Positions 43,484-54,510 are shown, counted from the stretch's first letter. The stretch: 64,000 nt of DNA from Elephas maximus indicus (GCF_024166365.1 NC_064844.1:1178001-1242000); one strand, 5' to 3'. Notes: generated by a model from the sequence alone, not told the origin. Numbers and translations: made by a program.

Positions 43484-43623
43484 TATAATTTTTCAAAATG
43501 TTTCCACTGACTGAGGAAAACAAGCGCGTAGCCTGGTTGTTGCTCAGTACTGGCACCTGTCCAAGATGCATCTTCAGATTCTGTGCCGTGGATTTTCAGG
43601 CACCTTACAAACTTCCATACAAG
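43484..43623 (+). CDS. PUS10: PUS10 first coding exon
   Basis: PUS10 is a pseudouridine synthase that modifies tRNA uridines 54/55 and, apart from catalysis, binds the microprocessor and promotes pri-miRNA processing. The pyrimidine-rich acceptor CTTTTAG at 43477-43483 is followed by 14 non-coding bases, then ATG at 43498 and 42 codons (MFPLTEENKRVAWLLLSTGT, then CPRC) ending AAG|GTATTT. Cys21 and Cys24 form the first half of the zinc-binding CxxC pair of the N-terminal accessory domain. The acceptor implies a spliced upstream 5' UTR exon, presumably in the CpG island near 38.6-38.8 kb. The identity is strong from recalled family sequence. Confidence 0.95.
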
Positions 43624-43830
43624 GTATTTTCTTTTTTTACGTAAAAAAAGTGTCTCTATATTTTTACATGAGTACCTGTACATTTCAGGGCAAGTGTCTA
43701 TCCATAATTCTTCATCGAATTAAAAAAAAAAACTGTAATTAATGAAATGATAATTTTGAAATTACCATTACCTTAAAAAAATCAGTCTCAGAAGTGCAAG
43801 TTGCTCATTAAGTGGTTATATCTAACGTTT

Positions 43831-44001
43831 GGAAACCCTGGTGGCGTAGTGGTTAAGTGCTATGGCTGCTAACCAAAGAGTCGGCAGTTCGAATCTGCCG
43901 GGCGCTCCTTGGAAACTCTGTGGGACAGTTCTGCTCTGTCCTATAGTGTCATTATGAGTCGGAATCGACTCGACGGCACTGGGTTTGGTTTTTGGTTTTG
44001 G
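43831..44001 (+). repeat. AfroSINE, young copy with perfect target duplication
   Basis: Plus-oriented, near-consensus: TGGTGGCGTAGTGGTTAAGT (A box), GCAGTTCGAATCTGCCGGGC (B box), GAATCGACTCGACGGCACTG, and a GGTTTGG/TTTTGG tail. Flanked by TATCTAACGTTT at 43819-43830 and 44002-44013. One of the best-preserved copies here. Confidence 0.95.
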
Positions 44002-44013
44002 TATCTAACGTTT

Positions 44014-44585
44014 AGCTTAGTGGAATCTTTGCAGAACAACCTCATGGTGCATTTCTGTTCGTACAGACCTTTCCTCAAGGGTATCTAGACAGAATGTCAC
44101 AAAATTGTCCTCCTCACCAGATAGTATTAAAATGTAACAGCAGGAGGAATGAGCATGAGATCTGCTATTAAGGGGAAGCGTAATTTTAAACCTGGTTCTT
44201 AAGAGCTACTTATTATGGGTTAGGTTACCTTTTTTTGTTTGTTTTTCTGTTCTCTGTGTTAACCATCTGTATTTAGAGATTTATTGGCATTAAGTTATTT
44301 GGGGTCCTAAATGGTCACCATCCTCATTAATGTTATCAATAACAATGGACGCAGTAGAGAGCTTTGTCACTTACGGCAATATAAAGAGGAGTTTGACATT
44401 TATAGAATACTTTCACATAAATCATGTAACATTGTGAAATGTTTTTTATCCTAATAGTGACATTTTTTTCAGAGACAGTAACATATATATAACATGCAAA
44501 TATATGTTATAAATATTAAAAATAGCATATTTGTTTACTATACATATTTATATATAAAAATATTTTACGTGTGTGTGTGTATAAA
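44014..44585. other. PUS10 intron 1 (coding), AT-rich
   Basis: Low-complexity AT-rich DNA, with a short TG run at 44571-44580. No feature recognised. Confidence 0.4.
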
Positions 44586-44782
44586 GGTGCCCTGGTGGCG
44601 AAGTTGTTAAGTGCTCGGCTGCTAACTGAAAGGTCAGCACTTTGAACCCACCAGCCGCTTTACAGGAGAAAGGTGTGGCAGCCTGCTTCTGTAAAGATGT
44701 ACAGCCTTGGAAACCTTGGGACAGTTCTACCCTGTCATAGGGTCACTATGAGTTGGAATCGACTCGACAGCAACTGAATGTA
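44586..44782 (+). repeat. AfroSINE, long subfamily
   Basis: GCCCTGGTGGCGAAGTTGTT head, TTTGAACCCACCAGCCGCTT, CTTCTGTAAAGATGTACAGC middle segment, GGAATCGACTCGACAGCAAC tail. Inserted in a TGTGTATATA tract that is repeated on both sides. Confidence 0.88.
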
Positions 44783-44879
44783 TATATAATACTCAGTTTC
44801 TCAAAGTTTTAAAAAATTACCTGGGAGTTAGCAATGGCAGTTATTTTTCCTGATCTAATTAATTGCTTCTATTATTTTG

Positions 44880-45075
44880 GAAATAATAATACCCACTGTC
44901 CATCTAGCATTACTATGTCAGGCTCGCATACAACCCTTACCTATGAGGTAAGTACATACTGTCATTGTCTCTATTTTCAGATGAAGACACTGAGGCTCAG
45001 AGGGGTTAAGCAACCTGCCCAAAGTTATACACCTATTAGGTGAGCAAGCTAGAATTTGAACATTCTGGCTGAATC
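44880..45075 (-). repeat. MIR, minus orientation
   Basis: TTTTCAGATGAAGACACTGA and AGGGGTTAAGCAACCTGCCC followed by GAATTTGAACATTCTGG. Directly abuts a plus-oriented MIR. Confidence 0.75.
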
Positions 45076-45081
45076 CAAAGC

Positions 45082-45245
45082 CTAGGATTTGGAGCTAGAA
45101 GACATGGATTTGACTCTCAGTTCCACCACTTTCCAGCTTCAGTTTTCTCCTCTCTAAGTGGAAATGATGATAACATCTACCTCACAGGATTTTAAAGGAC
45201 AGTATCTAATAAAGTATGTGAAAACACTTTGAAAACTGGAAAGTA
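45082..45245 (+). repeat. MIR, plus orientation
   Basis: GGAGCTAGAAGACATGGATT, then ATGATGATAACATCTACCTC and AAAACACTTTGAAAACTGG. Two MIRs therefore lie tail to head within 400 bp. Confidence 0.65.
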
Positions 45246-45573
45246 TGGTACATATGCTATGATTAATAAATATGTGTATATTCATTTATACACAGTATGA
45301 CTATAATACGACTGACTTCGTGTAACTCACCTTACACGTGTTTTTCCAAACACATTATAATATAATTCTATACCTATGTTGTAAGATTTAAAATATAAAT
45401 ATATAAAGAGACTGAGTGTTACCAACTTTTGGTTGTGTTGTTTTATATAAATATATAAAAATATCTGAAGAGCTTTTTTGGATAAATGTACTTAAATTTT
45501 GATCCATTCAATTCACATGTACACATATATCACATATATGTACACATAGGTATGCACATGTGTACATACATGT

Positions 45574-45751
45574 ATGCCCTATGTCATGCTGACATCGTAG
45601 AGCTTAGGCAATAATGTACGTATATGTATGGGGTCGTGGTATACCTGTATATACTTGAGTGTGCGCCCTATGTTATACTGGGATCGTAGACCTTAGGCAC
45701 TAACGCACGTGTATGGATGGGTGATGGTATACCTGTGTATACATATGTGTA
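45574..45751. repeat. 89-bp tandem duplication in a TA/CA-rich tract
   Basis: GCCCTATGTCATGCTGACAT (45576) and GCCCTATGTTATACTGGGAT (45665) start two units 89 bp apart. Both continue through ATCGTAGA-CTTAGGCA and end in GGTATACCTGT. The preceding 45510-45575 is a TACACATG-type microsatellite. Confidence 0.8.
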
Positions 45752-46665
45752 TGAATATTTCTCTGTTAAAGATAAAGTAGGAGCTACTGTCTCAATAAAA
45801 CAAATTTGTTTGAGTGAACAATTCCTTTTTCCTTTTAGACTAAGTTGTAATCTGAGTGAATTTCAACAGGATATTCATTAAGCAACTGAATAATAAAACT
45901 GTCTAATTCAGACAAGAAGGAGCTGGCTGCTGCAGGAAAAGCCCCCTGAGTGTTTGGATGCATGGAATTTCTGAAGTACGAGGACGGTTACAAAGAAATG
46001 CCGGTTTCTACCTCCTGACGCCGGGAGTGACTGTGCAAAGCAGAGTGTAGTAGAGGGCACCTTTCAGTTAATACATACAGATGATTTGTAACTACGGTGC
46101 CAAATTTTGACTTTCCCAACGTCTGTTTACCTTTGTTTAGTAGAAAAAATTTTTAAAGATTTTCTAACCTGTTTAGTTACGCAGATTTCATGTTAAATAA
46201 ACATTGTGCTTATGAGGTTTTGGTGATTGTGAGATTATCAAATAATCTAGAAAGGATGGAAATTCAGTTTGGATTTTTATATGTTGATAATTAGAATTGA
46301 AGTTTAAGTTTTTACTGAAATTAGCAAGTTACTTCCCAACAGAATAACAAACCAGATGAATCCATTTGCTATGGAGCTTCCCTGTCTCAAATTTAGAACT
46401 TTATCTTCCCTAACATATGAAACTTTAAAAAAAAAAAATGGACACATATTATAGGAGTTAGGTAATTGTCTTTGAGATTCACGTCTAAAGCCAGTAATGG
46501 CTCATAAAATAGATTGATTGCTCCAGAATTTATATAAATCAAAACTGTACAGCTCTGTGATGTCATAAGTTTCACTCATGTTCTCATGCTTCGTCTTTGC
46601 CTTACCTAGAGACCCTTAAGGATGTTGTTGAAGGGTTATTACTGTTTCTTTAATTAACTTTCCAG
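45752..46665. other. PUS10 intron before coding exon 2
   Basis: Unassigned, partly GC-richer at 45920-46060. It ends in TTAACTTTCCAG at the exon 2 acceptor. Confidence 0.4.
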
Positions 46666-46920
46666 GAGTTGCTGGATGAACTACAGAAATTCCTGGAAAC
46701 TGAAAAAGATACATTCATTTTGGAAGCTCCAAACCCACCTCTCAAGAAAATTCGGCTACAAGAATCGGGAGATGGGATTGATAATCTGAGTCAAAATACA
46801 GAGGGCGGGGTCTCCGTCACTGAAGACGGAAGCATTGCTTCCAGGAACTCATATTTCAACGTATGCAATGTATGCCTAGGAGTTCTTCAAGAATTCTGTG
46901 AAAAAGAATTCATTAAAAAG
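46666..46920 (+). CDS. PUS10: PUS10 second coding exon
   Basis: The 255-bp, phase-0 exon runs from TTCCAG|GAGTTG to AAAAAG|GTGAAT and encodes residues 43-127, starting ELLDELQKFLETEKD. Cys109 and Cys112 (CNVCLGV) provide the second CxxC half of the zinc site formed with Cys21 and Cys24. The linker at about 63-100 is acidic and variable. No frame damage is seen. Confidence 0.95.
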
Positions 46921-47634
46921 GTGAATGATCTTTTTTATCATACATGCGCTCACATAGAGATTTCTTGTCTAAAGGTCTAGAATTCTTGTAGAGACAGGAA
47001 CAGTGCCCTTCATTTAGATTCATGCTAATGAATCAGTAAAACATTTTCTTAAAATTTTTAAAAACAAAAGCCCAGTATTATCAAATCACCTTTTTATCAA
47101 CGTGATACTTGAAAATTAATGGTCTGTGTACCCACATGTTTTAGTGATGAGCACTGTTCAGTGGAAGGAAAATTGAGCAGTTTGTTTTCCATCTGCTGTT
47201 TAACACAGCTAAGGAGTAGAAGAAAAGTTCTTTCTTGGTCATATCTATTAATATGTAGAAAGTACAAGTGTTACAGCCTTGTGGACGGTGAATGATTGAG
47301 TGTGGATTACCTTTTGTTCCCAGCTGTCAAGACTGTCATGATTGGCTTTATTTTATTTAAAAACATTTCGAAATTATGAGATGATCTAATAGAAAGCTAT
47401 CTTGACACGCAACAGATTGCTCTGCAGGTGGTGTCAGTCCTGCCTGTTTGGGTACCTCGTGATACCAGCCTTCAGAGTCATAGTTAATATTTAAGTTTGG
47501 GATATTTGTGAGAGTTGCACACTTAGGAAAATTTGGATTTTTTGCCATGTCATTTGGACCAAGAATTCATGTTATAAAGATGAGAGTTTTCAGCAATTCC
47601 TGGTAGTTTACATAATGGTAATACTTTTTTTTAG
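46921..47634. other. PUS10 intron before coding exon 3
   Basis: A 714-bp intron with GT/AG borders. No repeat recognised. Confidence 0.6.
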
Positions 47635-47721
47635 GTGTGCCGAAAGGTTGAGACCTCTGGGTTTGAATTTACCAACTTGGTGTTTTCAGTCTCCTTCCCG
47701 CCACAGCTGTCTGTGAGAGAG
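47635..47721 (+). CDS. PUS10: PUS10 third coding exon (gene continues past right edge)
   Basis: The 87-bp, phase-0 exon runs from TTTTAG|GTGTGC to GAGAG|GTAAGG and encodes residues 128-156, starting VCRKVETSGFEFTNLVFSVS. The next exon, which should begin with a His-Ala-Ala-Trp motif, was not found by eye up to 64,000, so intron 3 is probably longer than 16 kb. The catalytic domain with its active-site Asp lies outside the window. Confidence 0.94.
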
Positions 47722-49217
47722 GTAAGGTTGTCGGCATGCACTGAACTAGACATGAAATGCATGCTAGGAATTTCTCAAAAAAAATGGGGAGGTGGAAACA
47801 TTCTTTCCCAGGTTGTTGTTATTATCTTGTATACTAATTCAGTGGTTGAAAGCAATTTATAGCTGTTCAGTAAAGACTTGCTGAGGGAATGAGTGAGTGA
47901 AGGAATTACAGGTTCAGGTTAGTTTTTTCATCACGAGACTGCCATCTTTTTAAAGGTCCTCATTCAGTAGCAGATCTTGATTGAGCACTTGCTGTGTGTG
48001 AGGCATGTCGGTCAGAAGAAGAGATTTGACCAAGACCTCAGAGATCTTTTGAGGCAGAGAGGTGCATGTATAATGGTCTTAGGGGAGGGTCATTTCAGTT
48101 ATGATGAACCTTATTTTCTGGAGTAAAATATAAAAGGTGGTACTTCTTGTCAATGATAGAAGAGAAATAGCTTCATATTTATTTTAACTTTGAGCCTTTC
48201 CAACTTTGCTACATCATTTTCCTTTGCTAAATGGAAGACTAGTTATCATTACTGTAACATTCTTGTGTGTCAAAACTGATATGAAAACATAAAATTATCT
48301 TTGTTTATACTGTCAAGTGAAGTTCAGTGAGAATGACCTTTGTAATCTCAAATTACAACAATGGGTTCTAAGTATATCCATTTATACTGATAAGGTGTCT
48401 TTTCCCCAAGGATCCCAAAGCATCACTGGAACACTGTATCTTATACCATCACTTTCTCTGGGCGAGCATGTTTATTAGCCCTACAGAGGCTGAAGATTGA
48501 TTTAAGACCTGCCGAAGGTGAATGGAATGATAGAGAAGAACTGCGAAGTGAACGGAGTAGAATGATTTTAAGTAGTGTCTGTGCGGATGACAAGGTAGCT
48601 GAGCAGTAGAAGTATAAAGGGGATGATCATAGACTGAGGCTGACAAACAGAGTCGTTTTCTAGTCAATCGAAGTGTTCTCAGTGGTAGGTCGGCTTCAGG
48701 GTTCCGTTTTGGCAGAGAGAAGCAGAGGCTTCCAAAAGCTACGTGACTCCCAAGAAGTCACAGTGTTGGAGTGACAGAAATAGGAATAAAAAGTGGAGTT
48801 TCTGAATGCTGGTATATAGCTTGCTCACCACCAAACCATTCCTCTCAACGTTTGTATTTTTATACTAAGATATGTATTGTTCATTTTCATCATTTATGTG
48901 ATGATTTTAACTATTAATTTAGTATTTATTGACTAATTGGGAGGTATTCATAGCCCATATTAGAAATAAAAGATACTGTTTTTAAAAATAGACTTATTTT
49001 GCTTAAGCTCTACTTTTTATAACTGATCATTTTGACAGGAATGTTTAAATATAACAGTAAAATCATTTAGAGGAATGTGTGGCCATTCCAGTTATTGCAG
49101 AGTTAATACAGTCCCGCTGGTTAGAATGTAATCAAGTGTTTCAGTGTTTTCCTTGATGTTAATTAACTGTGTAGTTCTACCCATTCATTTCCTAAGAATA
49201 ATAATTACTCAAGAAAC
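47722..49217. other. PUS10 intron 3, proximal part
   Basis: No exon or gene. GATTGAGCACTTGCTGTGTG near 47980 is a probable small MIR or L2 fragment. Confidence 0.4.
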
Positions 49218-49270
49218 ATAGGGTTTTCTAGGGTCACTATGGGTCAGAATTGACTCGATGGTATACTAGT
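49218..49270 (+). repeat. AfroSINE tail fragment
   Basis: GGGTCACTATGGGTCAGAAT-TGACTCGATGG is the last third of the SINE. The rest is missing. Confidence 0.6.
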
Positions 49271-49469
49271 ACAACATCCTGTTTTTATAACCCAGATTTC
49301 ATCAGAAAAATTGTGTTTATGGTTCACATTGTAATTTTCTTACTGTGTTTTATTTCTTTTATTGCCATCAGTTTTTACTTTTTTGGAGTTGAGATATACT
49401 AGTGCACTGAGCCAGGGGCATGATGGGAGAATCCCATCTTCATTATTAACTGCGGGGTAAGGATCAGCA

Positions 49470-49798
49470 TTAACCTAAGCCCCCAAGTGTGGAGATGGAT
49501 CCAATGCTCACCTTCTCACTCCTCCATCCTTGTCTCAGCCACTTACCTGGCACACTCTGTTTCTGACCCTGGCCTCCCAGAGCTGGGTCAGAGCTCACAA
49601 GTTAGATGGACGCCATGTTTCAGACCAGGTCCCAGGCAGCATTTCTCTGCCACTGACGACCCAAAGCTAGGTCAGAGCTTACGAATTAGAAGAACACCTT
49701 CTTTCAGACTGCCACATAGGCAGACACCAGCCCCTGCTGACTCTCACTGCCCTTGTGCGTTCGTTAATTTGCTAGAAAATGACTTAGAGAATTCCGGA
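49470..49798 (-). mobile_element. LTR-like block, first half
   Basis: It shares the GGTCAGAGCTCACAAGTTAG word with the block at 3.6 kb and contains a second internal copy of it (GGTCAGAGCTTACGAATTAG at 49673). Interrupted by an RTE insertion at 49799. Confidence 0.45.
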
Positions 49799-50689
49799 GT
49801 TGTTGTTAGGTGCTGTTGAGTTGGTTCTGACTCATAGTGACCCTGCGTACAACAGAAGGAAACACTGCCCAGTCCTGTGCCATCCTCGTGATCGTAGTTA
49901 TGCTTGAGCCCATTGTTGCAGCCACTTTGTCAGTCATCTCGTTGAGGGTCTTCCTCTCTTTCACTGACTCTCCACTTTACCAAGCGTGATGTCCTTCTCC
50001 AGGCACTGGCCCCCCCCGATAACACGTTCAATGTATGTGAGACGAAGTTTTGCCGTCCTCACTCCCAAGGAGCACTCTGGCTGTACTTCCTCCAAGACAG
50101 ATTTGTTCGTTCTTCTGGCCGTCCATGGCATATCCAATATTCTTTGCGAACACTGTAATTCAAAGGCATTGATTCTTCTTTGGTCTTCTGTGTTCATTGT
50201 CCAGATTTCGCATGCACATGAGGCGATTGAGAATAGCATGACTTGAGTCAGGCGCACCTCAGTCCTCAAAGGGATGTCTTTGCTTTTCAATACTTTTAAA
50301 GAAGTCTTTTGTAGCACATTTGCCCAGTGCAATGTGGTGTTTGATTTCCTGACTGCTTCTTCCATGGGCATCGATTGTGGATCCAAGTAAAATGAAATCC
50401 TTGACAACTTCGATCTTTTCTCCGTTTATCATGACGTTGCTCATTGGTCCAGTTGTGAGGATTTTTGTTTTCTTTATGTTGAGGTGCAATCCATACTGCA
50501 GGCTCTGGTCTTTAATCTTCATCAGTTTAAGTGCTTCAAGTCCTCTTCACTTTCAGCAAGCAAGATTGTGTCATCTGCATAACACAGGTTGTTAATGAGT
50601 CTTCCTGCTATCCTGATGCCGCGTTTTTCTTCACATAGTCCAGCTTCTCGGATTGTTTGCTCAGCCTACAGATTGAACAGGTGTGGTGA
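49799..50689 (-). pseudogene. RTE/BovB-type LINE, 3' third with YADD box
   Basis: Minus-oriented from the terminal TTGTTGTTAGGTGCTGTTGA. The minus strand encodes the YADD catalytic box (50581-50570), the KKTKILTTGPMSNVMING segment, and the ARTAKLRLTYIERVI-like C-terminus. Frame changes are few compared with the copy at 21 kb. 5' truncated, so it could never have been autonomous. Confidence 0.85.
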
Positions 50690-51010
50690 AAGGAGAGCAC
50701 ACCGTATTTACAGCTACAGACTTCACAGCTAAAAAGGATGCAAATGGAAAGAGACACATTAGGTGAGGCCTGGAAGGGGTCGCAGCATGGAAGCTTCATG
50801 TCCCAAAGAGGGGTGGCACCACCCTCTCCCTTGCATGGTCAGGTCATCCAGGAAGTTCCATCTGAGCCTCAGGCTCAAGGCCCTAATCATGCCTACTGAG
50901 GCTTAGCATCACGCCCCCGGTGGCTCCTCTTGGTCTGGTCGGCCCCATTCATTAGCCTCAGGTGTTGGTACGGCTTGTCAGAACCTGGGACAAAGTCCAG
51001 ATGGCTTTCC
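50690..51010 (-). mobile_element. LTR-like block, second half
   Basis: GATGCAAATGGAAAGAGACA, CCATTCATTAGCCTCAGGTG and CAGAACCTGGGACAAAGTCC continue the block broken at 49798, matching the order of the copy at 3.6-4.3 kb. Confidence 0.45.
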
Positions 51011-51404
51011 GCAAGATGACCCGACACAGCTGGCAGCTGTAGGCCAGACTGGATGCAAATTGCTTCTCAAACTAGTTAGCTTATTTGTTAAATCTCCCAA
51101 TTAAAACAACTTGCGTGTCTTCAGAATATTTTTGCATTTTGAATATAAATTCTGTGACTTCTGTATTGTTTCATCTACATTATGGTTTTCAACTTACGTC
51201 TTTAAATATTTTTAACTTAGAGCTTACTGGCTGTGTGTAGAACAAACATCAATATATATGGAATTGATGTTAGCTGTTTCATAATTCAGAGTGGACTATA
51301 TAATTGAGTCAATTTGAATGATTTACTACTACTATGAAAGTAAGGCTCTAAAAAAGAAATAATCCTTTGATTACTAAGATTTTTCCCACTTCTAAGAAGA
51401 GTGA
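51011..51404. other. PUS10 intron, no feature recognised
   Basis: AT-rich sequence without supportable features. Confidence 0.35.
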
Positions 51405-51723
51405 CCGCGGCTTAGAGCTCAGCTGCTAACCAAAAGGTCAGCAGTTTGAATCCACCAGCCACTCCACAGAAACCCTATGGGGCAGTTATATTCTGTTTTA
51501 TAGGGTCGCTATGAGTCGGAAGGAAACCCTGGTGGCGTAGTGGTTAAGTGCTACAGCTGCTAACCAAAGGGTCGACAGTTGGAATCTGTCAGGTGTTCCT
51601 TGGAAACTCTATGGGGCAGTTCTACTCTGTCCCATAGGGTCGCTGTGAGTTGGAATCGACTCAACGGCACTGGGTTTGGGTTTTTTTATGAGTTGAAATT
51701 GACTCAATGGCAATAGTTTTTTT
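51405..51723 (+). repeat. AfroSINE interrupted by a younger AfroSINE
   Basis: The outer copy runs to 51521 and resumes at 51699 (ATTGACTCAATGG). The inner copy 51522-51687 is flanked by ATGAGTCGGAA (51511-51521) and ATGAGTTGAAA (51688-51698), an 11-bp duplication with two changes. Both are in plus orientation. Confidence 0.9.
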
Positions 51724-51949
51724 TTTTTTTTTTTAAGAAGAAAATCAGGATTACAGATACATTGATTTGAAAGCAAAGCGTATGTTACCAATGTGGTGGT
51801 ATTCATTACGTTCCTGTTTACAAAAGAACTGAGCAAAGGAATGACCTCAAATAAAGGATTCTTTAAATCAGTCTATAAAATTTGTATTAACCCTCCATTT
51901 TTCTGGTCCTGCTAACCTCTTTCTGGCTGTCGCCATAGTTTTTATTTTT

Positions 51950-52060
51950 ATTTATTGTATTCATTTCCTGGGGCTGCTGTAGCTGAATACCACGAATTGA
52001 GTGGTTTAAAGAACAGAAATTTATTATCTCACAGTTTTGGAGGCTAGAATAGGCACAAGG
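51950..52060. mobile_element. Fragment of the old repeat seen at 33.5 kb
   Basis: TTCCTGGGGCTGCTGTAGCT and AAATTTATTATCTCACAGTT match the 5' part of that repeat type. Confidence 0.5.
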
Positions 52061-52129
52061 TAGACATTTCCTTTACATATGGGAGAAGTTGGAGGGAAAG
52101 AAGGGATAACAGGTACCAAGCGAGTCCAA

Positions 52130-52500
52130 AACCCAGCATAAGAAATGATGGATAACATTGCAAAGAATGGGAATTCGAGAACACTTAATTGTGCTTGTGA
52201 GGAACCTGTGTGTAGATCAAGAGGCAGTCGTTGAAACAGAACAAGGGGATATTGTGTGTTTAATATCGGGAAAGGTGTGCATCAGGGTTGTGTCCTTTCA
52301 CCGTATTTATTCAACTTCTGTGCTGAGCAAATCTGAGAAGCTGGACCATACGAAGAACAACACAACATCAGGATTGGGGGAAGACTCATTAACCTGCGAT
52401 GTGCATATGACACAACCTTGCTTGCTGAAAATGAAGAGGACTCGAAGATCAAAGACTACAGTCTTCAGTATGGATTACACCTCAACATAAAGGAAAATGA
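52130..52500 (+). pseudogene. RTE/BovB-type LINE, palm fragment, inverted relative to the copy at 50 kb
   Basis: Plus-strand order: AAGAATGGGAATTCGAGAAC, then GTGTGCATCAGGGTTGTGTC and the SKSEKLDHTK segment. The catalytic box is changed (Ala-Tyr-Asp in place of Ala-Asp-Asp at 52407-52418), so this copy is dead. Confidence 0.8.
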
Positions 52501-52889
52501 CCTTCAGGCGGAAATGTGTGCAGCGATCACTGGTCAGGGAGAATGAAAGAGCCATGTGGGGAAGCTGCTCTTCATGGGTTCAAGTCTTCCAGCCTGGATG
52601 AATTATTAACCATCCCTGATCTTTGAGAGCTTTTAAAAGATAGCAGATTTTCGAGATGACTGCAGACATACGAGGGCAGTTAGTTTTCCAAAGGGGAAGG
52701 GTGTTGGTCCCATAAACTACCTCGTGGTGAGCTTGACCTTCATACCCTGGCAAGACGCTAGATCAGGAACCAGTGGAGTAGACTATGGGCACTGAGGATG
52801 AGGAAGAATTGGTTGTCAGCACATTGCACAGGTCTGCTCAGGGCAGTCATGTTGGCATCATTTCTTCCCTTAGAGGCCAGCAGGTCTGG
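52501..52889. other. PUS10 intron, no feature recognised
   Basis: Unassigned sequence, possibly an old retroelement, between the RTE fragment and a SINE. Confidence 0.3.
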
Positions 52890-53044
52890 TTACCTGTTAC
52901 CGTTGAGTCTACTCTGACTCACAGTGATGCTATAGGACAGAGTAGAACTGCCCCTATAGAGTTGCCAAGGAGCAACTAGCGGGTTTGAACTGCCAGCCTT
53001 TTGGTTAGCAGCTGTAGCTCTTAACCAATGCACCACCAGGGTTT
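52890..53044 (-). repeat. AfroSINE
   Basis: Minus-oriented full copy with the near-perfect duplication CCAGCAGGTCTGG (52877-52889) and CCAGCAGGACTGG (53045-53057). Confidence 0.92.
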
Positions 53045-53057
53045 CCAGCAGGACTGG

Positions 53058-53534
53058 TAGAGCAGTGGTATAAAGTAGCACCAGCAGGACTGGAGTTTAG
53101 CGTGTCCTTTGACCGGGATTCTATCTCCTGACAGTTTCCTGAAACATGAGCAGGATGTGAGGACAGGTGGGTGGATTTGTGCCTGAGCGGCCATTCCCAA
53201 CAGGAGCTGATAATGACTTATCTACGGGACAATGTTTTCTGAGTGAGGATAGCATCTGGGATGAGGAAAAGGATGGTTTCCTTTTACTCTGTGTTGGCCA
53301 TCCCTGGAGTTTTGGGTCCAGATTCCTTTGGGAGATTGTGTTAAAAACAGATGACTGCCAAAAAAAAAAAAAAAAAAGCCAAAGAAAAAACAGATGACTG
53401 CCACCTAAAGCACGATAGAATGTTAAAAAACAAACAGATGACTGGATCTTGTTTCAGATCACCCAAATCAGAATTTCTAAAGGTGGGCTTTTGGCTCATA
53501 AAATAAAGAATACCAACAGTGAGTACTGTGCTCC
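53058..53534. other. PUS10 intron, no gene
   Basis: It contains A17 at 53360-53376, with AACAGATGACTGCCA repeated on both sides (53345 and 53390), as for a small insertion with a target duplication. Confidence 0.35.
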
Positions 53535-53779
53535 TTTAAAAAATCATCTGTAGGAGAGAAAATGGTCAAAAATTACTGTAAAGCAAAGGTGAGAAGGTAA
53601 GGGGGCAGGGAAACCAGAGTACTGGAAATGGTACAACCAGAACAGGGTGGATGAGAATGATGACGCATTGTGGCAAATGTAACCGATATGACTGAATAAT
53701 TTGTGTAGAAATTGTTAAATGGGAACCTAATTTGCTGTGTAAACTTTCACCATAAATACAATAAATATTATTAAAAAAA
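53535..53779 (+). mobile_element. L1 3' end (recurring family, copy C)
   Basis: Plus-oriented: TTTGCTGTGTAAACTTTCAC, then ATACAATAAATATT and an A-run. It is the reverse complement counterpart of the ends at 9.0, 21.1 and 60.0 kb, and fixes the polarity of the family because AATAAA precedes the A tail. Confidence 0.65.
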
Positions 53780-54372
53780 GCAAACAAGAAGAATCTCTAG
53801 AGGTGGCGTCTGGGAGCCTTATTTTAATCGAGAGCGCCTCAGATATTCTTATGCACACTGGAATTCAAAAATGACTGACCTGCACGGAGATTTCTGATGA
53901 GCCCAGGACTCTTGTCACACCCGGTCCTGTTCATGATTTCTGTAGTGGTGATACCACGGGCACACACATCGTGTGAAGGACACAGAGCTGGGAGCATAGC
54001 AGATAGGCTGAGTGTTAGGACTGAGACCCAAAAAGGTCTTGTGAATAGGGAAAAGCTAGCAAGATGAAATTTAACAGGAATAAATATAAGTTGTTATACT
54101 CGGGCTAAAAAAACAACTGCCAGGGAGGGGACAAGCCAGGAGTGGTTTAGAAACTGTGCATATAGACAGGACTTGAGGGTTTTAGTTAACAGCCAAATGA
54201 GAATTAGAGGTATGGTGAAGTTGTCAGAAAACCTCTTGGAATCAATATAGTAAAAAAAGAGAAGTGTGGTTGATTAGACTAGAGGTATCATTTTGCCTTT
54301 TCAACTCCAAGATCCTGTATAGTTTTAAGAAAAATATTTATTACAGCACTTTTTTTTTTTTACCTTATATTC
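53780..54372. other. PUS10 intron, no feature recognised
   Basis: Unassigned sequence ending in a T12 run. Confidence 0.35.
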
Positions 54373-54510
54373 ATGAGGAGCCCTGGCGGCACAGTGGTTA
54401 AGAGCTGGGGTGCTAACCAAAAGGTCTGTACTTCAAATCCACCAGCAGGTCGTCTGTCCTGTAGGGTCGCTCTGAGCTGGAATCGACTCAGGCAATGGGT
54501 TTTTTTTTTT
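54373..54510 (+). repeat. AfroSINE with internal deletion
   Basis: GGAGCCCTGGCGGCACAGTG head, CTTCAAATCCACCAGCAGGT, then a jump to CTGTCCTGTAGGGTCGCTCT: about 25-60 bases of the middle are absent. The tail is followed by T11. Confidence 0.85.

Noticed and set aside
43831-44001. tRNA gene
   Set aside because: A and B boxes are present but belong to the tRNA-derived head of a SINE. No cloverleaf with anticodon stem is preserved.
46393-46575. Short minus-strand frame before PUS10 exon 2
   Set aside because: No family match, AT-rich intron sequence, antisense to a known gene.
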